A stretch of DNA of 45,656 nucleotides from JAVBPB01 sp031549965 (lineage in GTDB: Bacteria > Bacillota > Clostridia > Lachnospirales > Lachnospiraceae). Under the pieces are notes generated by a model. That model had not been told where the DNA came from and made no database searches. It was given only the letters and a program-made list of their open reading frames with translations. Numbering within the stretch: position 1 is the first letter of the stretch; each line of letters begins with the position of its first letter. Below are positions 8,999-17,650 of the stretch, piece by piece. The stretch is taken from contig JAVBPB010000095.1 of NCBI GenBank assembly GCA_031549965.1, positions 1 through 45,656 on the forward strand, given 5' to 3'. Position numbers and translations under genes: made by a program.

Positions 8999-9020
8999 TA
9001 TGGTGTGGGTAGGTAGCAAG

Positions 9021-10226
9021 ATGAATAAAATAAAAGAATTATTAAAATATTGGGGACAGGTATTCCTAATTCCTATTTATTGGTTTTCATATATAACTCC
9101 GAGAAATAAGAAGATTTGGTTGTTTGGAAGTACATTTGGAAACAGATTTGCTGATAATCCAAAGTATTTTTATTTGTATGTAAATCAATATCGTAAAAAA
9201 GAAATCAGGTCAATTTGGATTAGTAGAAATTTAAGTATTGTAAGGATGTTGCAAAAAGAAGGATACGAAGCATACTACTACAAATCATTCAAGGGTGTTT
9301 TTTTCTGTTTAATTGGAGGAGTATATATTTTTGACAATTATTCCAAAGACATTTCCTTTTGGCTTTCTGGTGGAGCAAAGAAGGTAAATTTATGGCATGG
9401 AATTCCTTTAAAGAAGATTAATATGGATAATGAATTTGATTATGCAAGAAATCCAAGAAATTTAAAAGAAAGATTATATTATACTTTGAGAAGAATGAGT
9501 GATGAAAAGCCAAACCATTATGTGGCTACGACCTCAAAATTTCTAGTTAATATATTTTCCTCGGCTTTTGCTACTAAGAATGTATTAGTTACAGGATATC
9601 CTAGAAATGATAATTTAATTAATACTAATTATATAAAAAATATTTATACAAAGGAAGAATTGAAACTATTTAAATATTTGAAAAATTATAAAAAAGTAGT
9701 ATTATATATGCCTACATTTAGAGAAAGTGAAGGGAAATTTTTTGATGTAGTGAATATTAGAGAATTTAATCAATTTCTAGATAATGAAAATATATTATTT
9801 TGCATTAAACTACATCCTAAATCAAAGCTCCTAAAAGAATTTTTATTGTTAAAAAGTAAAAAAATATTTATTGTAAATCCCGATGTGGATCCATATCCTA
9901 TATTGGATAAAGTGGATATCCTTGTTACAGATTACTCTTCAATTTATTTCGATTTTTTATTAAAAGACAAACCTATTATTTTTTTTGATTATGATTACGA
10001 AGAATATATAAGTGAGTCTAGAAAATTATATTTTAATTATGATGAATTTACGCCAGGGAAACGGGTTAAAACTATGTATGAATTAATGAATAGTTTGATT
10101 GAAGATGATAATTATGAGAATAAAAGAAAATTAATCAAGGATAGAGTACTTGATAAATATGATTATAATAATACTTTTTCAGATAGATTATACGAAAAAA
10201 TTATTAATATATTTACAAGAAAATAG
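9021..10226 (+). CDS. TagB/TagF-like polyol-phosphate transferase
   Basis: This is a CDP-glycerol:poly(glycerophosphate) glycerophosphotransferase family protein (Glyphos_transf). These GT-B enzymes transfer glycerol-phosphate or a similar polyol phosphate from a CDP donor to teichoic acid or capsular glycans at the inner membrane face. Visible motifs: LWHGIPLKK, YMPTFRES, KLHPKS, and DILVTDYSSIYFDF, the last being typical of the donor-binding half. A hydrophobic stretch near the N-terminus may anchor it. The longest frame starts at 9000, but the ATG at 9021 gives the natural start MNKIKELL. It is flanked by a nuclease relic upstream and a methyltransferase relic downstream. It suggests a phosphodiester-linked decoration of the glycan (inference). 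Confidence 0.83.
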   Translation: MNKIKELLKYWGQVFLIPIYWFSYITPRNKKIWLFGSTFGNRFADNPKYFYLYVNQYRKKEIRSIWISRNLSIVRMLQKEGYEAYYYKSFKGVFFCLIGGVYIFDNYSKDISFWLSGGAKKVNLWHGIPLKKINMDNEFDYARNPRNLKERLYYTLRRMSDEKPNHYVATTSKFLVNIFSSAFATKNVLVTGYPRNDNLINTNYIKNIYTKEELKLFKYLKNYKKVVLYMPTFRESEGKFFDVVNIREFNQFLDNENILFCIKLHPKSKLLKEFLLLKSKKIFIVNPDVDPYPILDKVDILVTDYSSIYFDFLLKDKPIIFFDYDYEEYISESRKLYFNYDEFTPGKRVKTMYELMNSLIEDDNYENKRKLIKDRVLDKYDYNNTFSDRLYEKIINIFTRK

Positions 10227-10607
10227 GAGGATTATACTAGATTCAGAAATTTCGAATGTGATATTTTTGAATAATGATGTGAAATTAGTATCTATAGAGC
10301 CATATCCAGATAGATTAAAATCTTTATTAAAAGCAAATGACAGCGCACATATTTCTAAGGTTGTAAGTGATGTGAATCATATAAATTTTGAAATATTGAT
10401 AAGAATTAAAAAAGTGTTATTGTATACTTTCGTGGTATTTTAGATGGTTTTGAATATCTTCATTCATGGATAAGTGAAGGACGTCTGGTAATGAAAGCTA
10501 TCTTTTGAGGGCACTTTTACAGAATAATAAAGATTATGAAATTATATTATTTAATGCAATATCACAAATCATTTAGGAAATGAGTATATTAAAGAAAATA
10601 TGCAATT
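10227..10607 (+). pseudogene. Decayed SAM-dependent methyltransferase
   Basis: Directly after the TagF-like stop, with AGGAGG still present, lie fragments of a class I SAM methyltransferase of the type often found in polysaccharide loci. One frame gives VSIEPYPDRLKSLLKAND and SDVNHINFEIL. After a shift near 10430 another gives GFEYLHSWISEGR, and after a further shift QNNKDYEIILFNA appears. The N-terminal part and about 25 internal residues are missing, no start codon remains, and several stops interrupt it. It is therefore a relic, not a gene. A short open frame at 10150-10443 only reflects part of this remnant and overlaps the upstream gene. Confidence 0.75.
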
Positions 10608-10664
10608 ATGTGTTGGCGTATGAAACCGTTGATAAAAAAATTTAAAAAAGGGGAAAAAATAAAA

Positions 10665-11576
10665 TTGCGTGAAAAAATATGTGCCATTGTAGTAACTTAT
10701 AATAGAAAAGAACTACTTGTAGAATGTATAGAGGCTTTGTTAAAACAAACTTATAAGTTACATGAAATATTGATTATTGATAATGCGTCTGCAGATCAAA
10801 CGTATGAACGAATCTTGGAGTGTAAATTACTTGAAAACCCAATAATTTCATATAAAAATACTGGTGCCAATTTGGGAGGAGCAGGTGGATTTAATTTTGG
10901 TATTAAAGAAGCGTATCAAGGTAAAAGCAATCTGTTTTGGATTATGGACGATGACACAATTGCTACAGATACAGCATTGGAAGAATTAATGAAAGTATAT
11001 ATTAATGTAAATGACAAAAAATTAGGATATTTATGTAGTAATGTGAAGTGGACTGATGGCAATGCTTGCAATATGAATATTCCACATAAAACGGATAGAT
11101 GGATTGACACAGTAGATAAAGGATACATGGAAATAATTAAATGTACATTTGTATCAGTATTAATTAAGAGAAATGTAGTAAAAAGAGTGGGATTGCCTAT
11201 TAAAGAGTTTTTTATTTGGGGTGATGATACAGAGTATACACGCAGGATTACATTACAAGGATACAAGGCATATTTTGCCTATAATAGTATTGTAGTGCAT
11301 AAAATGGCAAGCAATAGTTCTCCAAATATAATTACTGATGATTCAAGCCGATTGGACAGGCATTATTATCGTTACAGAAATACAGTGTATATTCGTATTA
11401 GAAAGAAATATTTTGGGGAAGAAGAAGTAAAAAGGGCAAAGAAGAAGATTTGGAAAGACTTTAAAGATATTGTATTAGAAGTTGGATATAGAGATAGAGG
11501 CCTTAGATTAAAATGCATTGTGAGAGGAATTATTGCAGGGTATTTTTTCAATCCTAGAATTGAGAAGGTTAAGTAA
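10665..11576 (+). CDS. GT2 glycosyltransferase, rhamnosyl/galactofuranosyl-like
   Basis: This GT-A fold enzyme has ICAIVVTYNRKELL at its start, IDNASADQT, the loop GANLGGAGGFNFG, and the DxD region WIMDDDT, the pattern of rhamnosyltransferase and galactofuranosyltransferase-like GT2 proteins. FFIWGDDTEYTRR follows as the acceptor-side motif. The frame is open from 10608, but that ATG falls in methyltransferase relic sequence and has no ribosome binding site. I prefer the TTG at 10665, preceded by AAAGGGG 11 bases upstream, which gives MREKICAIVV. This makes a 303-residue protein. A strong terminator follows. Donor sugar unknown. Confidence 0.85.
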   Translation: MREKICAIVVTYNRKELLVECIEALLKQTYKLHEILIIDNASADQTYERILECKLLENPIISYKNTGANLGGAGGFNFGIKEAYQGKSNLFWIMDDDTIATDTALEELMKVYINVNDKKLGYLCSNVKWTDGNACNMNIPHKTDRWIDTVDKGYMEIIKCTFVSVLIKRNVVKRVGLPIKEFFIWGDDTEYTRRITLQGYKAYFAYNSIVVHKMASNSSPNIITDDSSRLDRHYYRYRNTVYIRIRKKYFGEEEVKRAKKKIWKDFKDIVLEVGYRDRGLRLKCIVRGIIAGYFFNPRIEKVK

Positions 11577-11604
11577 ACAGAGAATTTAATTTTTATGGAA
11601 ACAG

Positions 11605-11650
11605 AAAATTTATGAATATATTTGATAATTATATTCATGAATTTTTTATT
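11605..11650 (+). terminator. Rho-independent terminator
   Basis: A long hairpin pairs 11605-11620 with 11630-11645: 16 pairs including one G-T, with a 9-base loop. The 3' arm runs into a T-rich stretch (TTTTTTATT). It lies 29 bases after the stop of the GT2 gene and ends the first transcription region. Confidence 0.75.
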
Positions 11651-11771
11651 AACATAATAAGGATAAGTATGTTTTGAGTCAACTTATAATTTTATTATCA
11701 AATTCCAATACATAAAAATATTTTTAAAATACCTAATTATAATTGTTAAATCCGTCGATATAATATACATG

Positions 11772-11800
11772 TTGACAATAATATTACTTTTGAATATAAT
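11772..11800 (+). promoter_or_regulatory. Perfect sigma-A consensus promoter
   Basis: TTGACA at 11772-11777 and TATAAT at 11795-11800 are separated by exactly 17 bases, a complete match to the housekeeping promoter consensus. It lies in a region without a protein gene. Even in AT-rich DNA a full 12-base match with ideal spacing is uncommon. It faces the hairpin at 11872-11904. Confidence 0.6.
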
Positions 11801-11806
11801 TTTAAT

Positions 11807-11906
11807 TATATTTAAGCATATTTTGATAGTACTTTGATATGATTTACTCTGTTAAGATATGAAAGTAATTAAAAATTCGTAGAAGAATCTATTCTACGAA
11901 TTTTAT
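11807..11906 (+). ncRNA. Candidate small RNA, about 100 nt
   Basis: The segment starts where transcription from the consensus promoter should begin and ends with a perfect 13-bp hairpin (11872-11884 with 11892-11904, loop of 7 bases) whose 3' arm ends in TTTT and continues ATT. No frame with a ribosome binding site is present. Promoter plus terminator about 100 bases apart is the layout of a small RNA gene. No RNA family is recognised. Alternatives are a decayed gene leader, or a bidirectional terminator beside a chance promoter. Confidence 0.35.
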
Positions 11907-11975
11907 TAGAACGCAAATTTTTACATTTTGGAAAAGAGTTTTTATGTAAAAAAAGGAACTGTAATAATTATAACC

Positions 11976-12062
11976 AAGGAGGGTTAGCTAGAAATTATCT
12001 ATATGTATGCCTACAACAGGGCATATATCTCTGACATTACATTAGGTTTATTGGTCAAATAA
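11976..12062 (+). pseudogene. Broken start of a GT2 glycosyltransferase
   Basis: An intact AAGGAGGG (11976-11983) is followed by codons for KLSICMPT and, after a one-base shift, YNRAYISDITLGLLVK, then a stop at 12060-12062. This mirrors the first 25 residues of the intact gene at 12389 (KLSICIPTWNRADILNITLG). The start codon is lost. It is a dead duplicate or an ancestor of that gene's 5' end. Confidence 0.65.
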
Positions 12063-12388
12063 TTTTAATGAAGAATAAATTATTTAATTATTTTTCAAAT
12101 AAAACTAAAAATAGTAATGAAAAATATCAAAAATAACCCTATTATTTATTATAGAATCAAAGAAAATAAAGATGTACTAAAGTAATATTTATTTTGTATG
12201 TAAAAATCAAAGTATTTGTGTGAAGCGTGGTATTTTATTCAGTATTAGTAATTTAATTACAAATGAAATATTTATGAAAGATTGAGTGAAATTATTATTG
12301 AGCTATATCTTGAAGGACTCATGTCTTTATTGAGAACATAGCATAAAATAAATTTTGTACCTTATACAACTGAAAGGAATTAACTAAT
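12063..12388 (+). other. Gap without intact gene; coding-like debris
   Basis: No open frame of useful length is present. Some stretches still read like protein, for example ELYLEGLMSLLRT and, after a stop, KINFVPYTTERN (12289-12375), consistent with remains of a glycan-locus gene that I cannot assign. The last bases hold GAAAGGAATT, the ribosome binding site of the next gene. Confidence 0.4.
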
Positions 12389-13777
12389 ATGAAAAAATTA
12401 TCAATATGCATTCCTACATGGAATCGAGCAGATATATTAAACATAACTTTAGGCTCTCTTATTAATCAATTAAAAGGTTATGAAGATCAAGTAGAATTAA
12501 TAGTATCAGATAACAATTCTGAAGATAATACAGAAGAAATTGTAAAGAATTATTTGAAAGACTTTCCTCTTATATATCATAGAATGAAGGAAAATATTGG
12601 AGGAACTGGTAATTTCGATTTTTTGATAAATTATCTTTCAACTGGAGAATATTCTATTTTAATAGGTAATGATGATTTAGTGTTAGATGGAGCAATTCCT
12701 AAAATATTAGAGTTGATTTCGGATAGTAAATATGATTATTACTATATGAATCATTGCTATAAGCCAGTGCAAGAAATTATACATATTATTAATACAGCAA
12801 ATTCATCATATAAACCTACCTTTGAAGCTTGTGAGTGTTATGACCTTACAAATAAAGATGTAGAAAAATGGGAAGAAATATTAACTTACGATGGACTAAA
12901 TCCAGGAATCAATATGCTCTATATTGGAGCTCACTTAATAAAAAAAGAAATTTGGAAGGAAAATAGACATATTATATCTGATTTTGCATTAAGAGATTAT
13001 CCTGAAATTAAAGAAAAAACAAGAACTAATTTTTCTTTATATGAAAGTATAGCTATGACAGAATTAATTATTGCAAGGGCAATGATGGGGAAAAAATGTT
13101 ATTACTGTGGAGAACCTTTAATAATACAAGGACTTGGTTCACAAGAGCTTACAAAAGTTTTTTCACAGTATTATATTAGAACTAGATATCATCAAATTCA
13201 ACATTTTATTAAGTGCGGTATTGATGATAAAATATTAAAATATTTTAAAGAAATAATTGATAAACGAGTATTAGTAAAACTTTCAGAGATAATGAATTAC
13301 AGAAGAGAACAAATATATGAAAATGATTGGGTATTGGAATATATTGAAAAAAATATATCAGATAAAGGATTTTTTGAAAAGCTCTTTGATATATTTTCTG
13401 ATTATAATAATAATCACTACATTAAAATATTAAAAGGTATATTTAATAATGAATTAAAAAAATATCTAAATAAGGAAAATCAAAATATTGTTTTATGGGG
13501 AACTGGAGATGTAGCCAGAAGCATATTAGATAATACTGATATTTTAGCACAAAAAATAAATTTTGTAGTTGATGCAAGTATTATATTACATGGAAAAAAA
13601 TTTGAAATATTAGATATGGAAATTAAAAGCCCACAAGATTTAAAAGGAATGGAAATTGATTTAATAATTATATCGACTGTGAAGTATGCTAAGGATGTAT
13701 TTGATTTTATAGAAAAGGAATTAAAGATTAAAACAACGGTCTTATCTTGCGATGGTTTTATACAAACTTCGTGTTAA
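12389..13777 (+). CDS. GT2 glycosyltransferase with C-terminal Rossmann-like module
   Basis: Residues 1 to about 260 form a GT-A glycosyltransferase: KLSICIPTWNRA (3-14), VSDNNSEDNT (39-48) and the DxD-type GNDD (93-96). A helical linker follows. Residues about 365-462 form a separate small Rossmann-like domain: IVLWGTGDVARSIL (367-380), VVDAS as the second strand, and IDLIIIST. This tail is not part of normal GT2 enzymes and recurs in six other proteins downstream (for example at 22513, 25053 and 33891). It probably binds a nucleotide, sugar nucleotide or cofactor (inference). AAAGGAATT precedes the ATG. The gene opens the long plus-strand cluster. Confidence 0.85.
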   Translation: MKKLSICIPTWNRADILNITLGSLINQLKGYEDQVELIVSDNNSEDNTEEIVKNYLKDFPLIYHRMKENIGGTGNFDFLINYLSTGEYSILIGNDDLVLDGAIPKILELISDSKYDYYYMNHCYKPVQEIIHIINTANSSYKPTFEACECYDLTNKDVEKWEEILTYDGLNPGINMLYIGAHLIKKEIWKENRHIISDFALRDYPEIKEKTRTNFSLYESIAMTELIIARAMMGKKCYYCGEPLIIQGLGSQELTKVFSQYYIRTRYHQIQHFIKCGIDDKILKYFKEIIDKRVLVKLSEIMNYRREQIYENDWVLEYIEKNISDKGFFEKLFDIFSDYNNNHYIKILKGIFNNELKKYLNKENQNIVLWGTGDVARSILDNTDILAQKINFVVDASIILHGKKFEILDMEIKSPQDLKGMEIDLIIISTVKYAKDVFDFIEKELKIKTTVLSCDGFIQTSC

Positions 13778-13798
13778 GCTGGAAAAGGAGTGCTGTGG

Positions 13799-14569
13799 AT
13801 GAAAGTAGTTATATTGGCTGGTGGTTTTGGAACAAGGATTAGTGAAGAATCATATTTAAAACCAAAGCCTATGGTAGAAATTGGAGATAAACCAATGATA
13901 TGGCACATTATGAAGATTTATTCTCATTATGGTTTTAATGACTTTGTTATATGTTGTGGCTATAAAGGACAAATTATAAAGGAATATTTTGCAAATTATT
14001 TTTTATATTCTTCAAATATTACCATTGATTTAGCAAATAATAATATAGAAGTTCACAACAATGAATCAGAGCCATGGAAAGTTACATTAGTGGATACTGG
14101 TTTAAAGACTATGACAGGTGGGCGTGTAAAAAGAATACAAAAGTATATAGATGAAGAAGAGTTTATGTTGACTTATGGAGATGGTGTTTCCAATGTTAAC
14201 ATAAATGAATTATTAAAATTTCATTATACACATGGTAAAATTGCTACAATTTCATCAACACAGCCAGCAGGAAGATTTGGAGCTTTAGATGTGGATGAAA
14301 ATAGTCTTATTCATAGCTTTAGGGAAAAGCCAAAAGAAGGCGGATCGTGGGTAAATGCAGGCTTTGCTGTATTTAACAGAAAAGTATTTGATTATATTGA
14401 AGGTGATCATACTATACTTGAAAATGTGCCTTATGAAAAGCTTGCCACGGATGGAGAAATGATGGCATTTAGACATAATGGATTTTGGTATCCTATGGAT
14501 ACAATAAGAGATAAGGAATTATTAGAAAATCTATGGAATAACAAGGAAGCACCTTGGAAAGTATGGTAA
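13799..14569 (+). CDS. rfbF: Glucose-1-phosphate cytidylyltransferase
   Basis: The enzyme makes CDP-glucose from CTP and glucose 1-phosphate, the first step to CDP-3,6-dideoxyhexoses. It shows the nucleotide-binding signature AGGFGTRISEES and KPKPMVEIG, then IWHIMKIYSHYG, and later GRFGALD and REKPKEGG, all typical of RfbF. The length of 257 residues fits the family. The frame opens with a GTG at 13790, but that codon overlaps the ribosome binding site AAAGGAG (13784-13790); the ATG at 13799 is at proper distance. Partner genes for the CDP path, rfbH and rfbG, lie about 17 kb downstream, which is unusual because they are normally adjacent. Confidence 0.94.
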   Translation: MKVVILAGGFGTRISEESYLKPKPMVEIGDKPMIWHIMKIYSHYGFNDFVICCGYKGQIIKEYFANYFLYSSNITIDLANNNIEVHNNESEPWKVTLVDTGLKTMTGGRVKRIQKYIDEEEFMLTYGDGVSNVNINELLKFHYTHGKIATISSTQPAGRFGALDVDENSLIHSFREKPKEGGSWVNAGFAVFNRKVFDYIEGDHTILENVPYEKLATDGEMMAFRHNGFWYPMDTIRDKELLENLWNNKEAPWKVW

Positions 14570-14597
14570 TAAATAAAATATGCAAGGAGAAATAATA

Positions 14598-15425
14598 ATG
14601 AAAACATTTGTTACAGCAGAGATAGGAATTAATCATAATGGAGATATGAGCATTGCAAAGAAATTAATTGAATTGGCTGTTATTTCGGGTTGCAGTGCGG
14701 TGAAGTTTCAAAAAAGAACCATTGAAAAGGTATATTCAAAGGAATTGCTTGATAGTCCAAGAGTAAGCCCTTGGGGAGATACCCAAAGAGCACAAAAAGA
14801 AGGTTTGGAATTTAATAAGGAAGAATATGAAGAAATAGATAGATATTGTAAAGAAAAAGGTATTGAGTGGTTTGCTTCAGCGTGGGATATGGATTCTCAA
14901 ATTTTTTTACAGCAATTTGATTTAAAATATAATAAAGTAGCATCAGCAATGCTTACTAATATGGAACTTCTGGAAATAATTGCAAATGAAGGCAAACATA
15001 CTTTTATTGCTACAGGTATGAGCAATTATGATGAGATAGATAATGCAGTTAGTATTTTTAAAAGTAAGAATTGTCCATTTGAGCTAATGCATACAAACAG
15101 CACATATCCAATGAAAATAGAAGATGCTAATTTACTTCTTATTCCTGAATTACGAGAAAGATATAAATGTAATGTGGGATATAGCGGTCATGAAAGTGGA
15201 ACATTGGTAAGTACAGTAGCAGTAGCATTGGGTGCTACATCTATTGAAAGACATATCACATTGGATAAAACTATGTATGGTTCGGATCAAGCAGCATCTA
15301 TTGAACCTTATGAATTATGTGAATTAGTAAGAGACATTAAAAAAACTGAGAAAATTCTTGGAAATGGAGAAAAAGTTTTATCAGAAGCGGAAATGGCAGT
15401 AAGATTAAAATTAAGAGGTAATTAA
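14598..15425 (+). CDS. NeuB-family ulosonate synthase lacking SAF domain
   Basis: This 276-residue protein is a second NeuB-type barrel: AEIGINHNGDMS near the start, KFQKR, GYSGHESG and ERHITLD, the residues that hold phosphoenolpyruvate and the sugar. It ends right after the barrel, without the antifreeze-like SAF domain that NeuB enzymes use to close the active site, so it is about 70 residues short and closer to KDO-8-phosphate synthase in layout. The frame is open from 14580, but the ATG at 14598 has AAGGAG eight bases upstream. The next gene, 2 bases away, is a KdsC-like phosphatase fused to a GmhA-like isomerase, suggesting a phosphorylated sugar substrate rather than an N-acetyl-hexosamine (inference). 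Confidence 0.85.
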   Translation: MKTFVTAEIGINHNGDMSIAKKLIELAVISGCSAVKFQKRTIEKVYSKELLDSPRVSPWGDTQRAQKEGLEFNKEEYEEIDRYCKEKGIEWFASAWDMDSQIFLQQFDLKYNKVASAMLTNMELLEIIANEGKHTFIATGMSNYDEIDNAVSIFKSKNCPFELMHTNSTYPMKIEDANLLLIPELRERYKCNVGYSGHESGTLVSTVAVALGATSIERHITLDKTMYGSDQAASIEPYELCELVRDIKKTEKILGNGEKVLSEAEMAVRLKLRGN

Positions 15426-15427
15426 TT

Positions 15428-16474
15428 ATGATAAAACTTGTTATTTTTGATATTGACGGTGTTGTTACAGATGGTACTGTAATTATTGATGAAAATGGAA
15501 ATGAACAGAAAAAGGTAAATTTAAAGGATATTGATGCCATTTATCATCTAAAGAAAAGTGGATATAAAATTGCTGCCATAACTGGTGAGGATTCACCTAT
15601 TGTAAAGTATTTTAAAAACAGGTTTCCATGGGATTTTTTCTATCAGGGCAAAAAGAATAAGATAGAAAGCATCAAGGTGATTGAAGAACAATTGATAATA
15701 GACAGAAATGAAATATGTTATATTGGTGACGGCAAATATGATGTTGAACCACTTAGTTATGCGGGACTTGGAATATGTCCTTTAGATGCAATAGATAAGG
15801 CAAAACAAGCTTCTAAAATTATTTTGAGTTCTAAAGCAGGAGAAGGCGGTTTGTGGGAATTAAATCATATTTTAAATGGGTTTAATAAAGAAAATGCTTC
15901 TCAGTATTATTTTTACCAAAGATTATTAGAGCATGAGGACATTTTTAAAAGAATGGCATCTGATGAAAAGCTAATATCAGATGTTATGCATGTTGGAGAT
16001 GAAATGATTGAACTGCTAAATAATAAAAATCAGATTTTTTTATGTGGCAATGGAGGAAGTGCGGCGGATGCTCAACATATTGCAACTGAATTAGTAAGTC
16101 GTTTTTATAAGGAAAGAAAAGCCTTAAATGCAGAAGCCTTAACAGTAAACACTTCTACACTAACAGCAATAGGTAATGATTATAATTATAACAGAATTTT
16201 CACAAGGCAGTTAGAGGCAAAAGCAAAAAGAGGAGATATGCTGATTGGATTGTCAACAAGCGGTAAATCAAAAAATGTAATTGATGCATTGACATATGCT
16301 AAAGAATGTGGTTTGACTACTGTATTATTAATGGGCGATTTTGATAACGATCTTGAAGTTGTGGATTACATGATAAAGATACCTTCAAAAATAACACCTA
16401 GAATTCAGGAAGCACATATATTTGTTGGACATTTAGTTTGCGAATATGTAGAAGAAAAGATGTTTAATAATTAG
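15428..16474 (+). CDS. KdsC-like phosphatase fused to GmhA-like isomerase
   Basis: The first 150 residues are a HAD phosphatase of the KDO-8-phosphate phosphatase type: FDIDGVVTDG with D8 and D10, ITGEDS, and GDGKYDVEPL near 100-109, no cap domain. Residues about 160-348 are a SIS-fold sugar-phosphate isomerase of the sedoheptulose-7-phosphate isomerase (GmhA) type: GNGGSAADAQHIATEL (207-222), STSGKSKN, and AHIFVGHLVCE. Both catalytic sets look complete. The fusion puts isomerisation and dephosphorylation on one chain, and the preceding gene supplies the condensing enzyme. The trio could convert a ketose phosphate to an aldose phosphate, extend it with phosphoenolpyruvate and remove the phosphate, giving an unusual ulosonic acid (inference). 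Confidence 0.88.
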   Translation: MIKLVIFDIDGVVTDGTVIIDENGNEQKKVNLKDIDAIYHLKKSGYKIAAITGEDSPIVKYFKNRFPWDFFYQGKKNKIESIKVIEEQLIIDRNEICYIGDGKYDVEPLSYAGLGICPLDAIDKAKQASKIILSSKAGEGGLWELNHILNGFNKENASQYYFYQRLLEHEDIFKRMASDEKLISDVMHVGDEMIELLNNKNQIFLCGNGGSAADAQHIATELVSRFYKERKALNAEALTVNTSTLTAIGNDYNYNRIFTRQLEAKAKRGDMLIGLSTSGKSKNVIDALTYAKECGLTTVLLMGDFDNDLEVVDYMIKIPSKITPRIQEAHIFVGHLVCEYVEEKMFNN

Positions 16475-16512
16475 TAAGGTATGTAATTCAAAAAAGAGAT
16501 TATGGAGAATAT

Positions 16513-17625
16513 ATGAGAGAACAGTACAAGTTAAAAATAAATAAACTTATAGATAGTAATTTAAATAAAGTTACATATCTAGATTATTTAATGGAACTAA
16601 GGAAAAAAGCGAAATATTTTTGCATATTTGGAACTGGAATGGTGGGAAAAACGGATTGTGAATTTTTTCATAGATTTAATATTAAAGTAGATTTTTTCTG
16701 TGACAATAATTCAAATAATGTTGGTAAGGTTATTAAAAATGTTCCTTATATAACTTATGAGAATTTAATTTATCTTAAAGAAGATACGGTGATATTTATT
16801 GCAACAGGATATATTGATGAGATATATGGAAAGTTGATAGAGCAGAATTTTAAGGAAGTACTTTTTTTAAATGAATATCGTTTAGCATACTCAAATTATT
16901 ATTATGATAACAAAGAGGAAATACGAATCAATATTAATCAATTATTAGATATTGTTGATGATGAAGATTCATTTAATTGTATTTATAAAATTGTTGAGGG
17001 ATGGTTTGACTTTGAATTTCCTTATACAGAATATTTAAAAATAAAATCAGATTTGCAATATTTTGTTAAAGATATAATTAAGCTTTCAGATAATGAAAAG
17101 TTTGTTGATGTGGGTGCATATACAGGAGACACTATAAATGTTTTTTTGGAACAATGTAGTTACAAATTTGAAAAAATATATGCGTTTGAAATAGATACTA
17201 AAATAGCAGAAATATTACAAAATAATATTCAAAAACTGGACATATCATTGCAAGATAAAATAAAAATATTTCAGAACGGTTTGTATAATGAATATAAAAA
17301 AATGAAAATTTCTGCAGGAGATTCTAGTTCTTGTATTCAATATGAAGGCGAGGAAGAGGTTGTAGTAGATAGATTGGATAGCGTTATAAGTGAAGAAGTT
17401 ACGTTAATAAAAATGGATATTGAAGGAGCCGAATTAGATGCTTTACAAGGAGCCACTGAAACTATTCAAAAATATAAACCTAAACTTGCAATTTGTATCT
17501 ATCACAACCCTGCTCATATGTGGGAAATACCTTTGTATATTAAAGAATTAGTGCCAGAATATAGAGTTTTTATTAGGCATCATACTAACTTGCCATATGA
17601 AACAGTTTGCTATGCAGTTATTTAA
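16513..17625 (+). CDS. FkbM-family methyltransferase with N-terminal Rossmann-like module
   Basis: Residues about 190-370 are a FkbM-type SAM methyltransferase: FVDVGAYTGDT (197-207) binds SAM, then IYAFEID, and LIKMDIEGAELDAL near 300; such enzymes O-methylate sugars or glycan ends. Residues about 30-125 form the small Rossmann-like module seen across this locus: YFCIFGTGMVG (35-45), FFCDNN (61-66) and VIFIATG (93-99). A paralogue with the same layout lies at 36444; their last 75 residues are nearly the same. A GGAGA site precedes the ATG. Acceptor unknown; a glycan sugar hydroxyl is likely. Confidence 0.86.
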   Translation: MREQYKLKINKLIDSNLNKVTYLDYLMELRKKAKYFCIFGTGMVGKTDCEFFHRFNIKVDFFCDNNSNNVGKVIKNVPYITYENLIYLKEDTVIFIATGYIDEIYGKLIEQNFKEVLFLNEYRLAYSNYYYDNKEEIRININQLLDIVDDEDSFNCIYKIVEGWFDFEFPYTEYLKIKSDLQYFVKDIIKLSDNEKFVDVGAYTGDTINVFLEQCSYKFEKIYAFEIDTKIAEILQNNIQKLDISLQDKIKIFQNGLYNEYKKMKISAGDSSSCIQYEGEEEVVVDRLDSVISEEVTLIKMDIEGAELDALQGATETIQKYKPKLAICIYHNPAHMWEIPLYIKELVPEYRVFIRHHTNLPYETVCYAVI

Positions 17626-17650
17626 TAGGATATAAGTTAAAGGAGTAAAT

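Noticed and set aside
10150..10443. Open frame of 97 codons overlapping the end of the TagF-like gene
   Set aside because: Its first part is the shifted frame of the TagF-like gene and its second part is one piece of the methyltransferase relic; not a gene in its own right.
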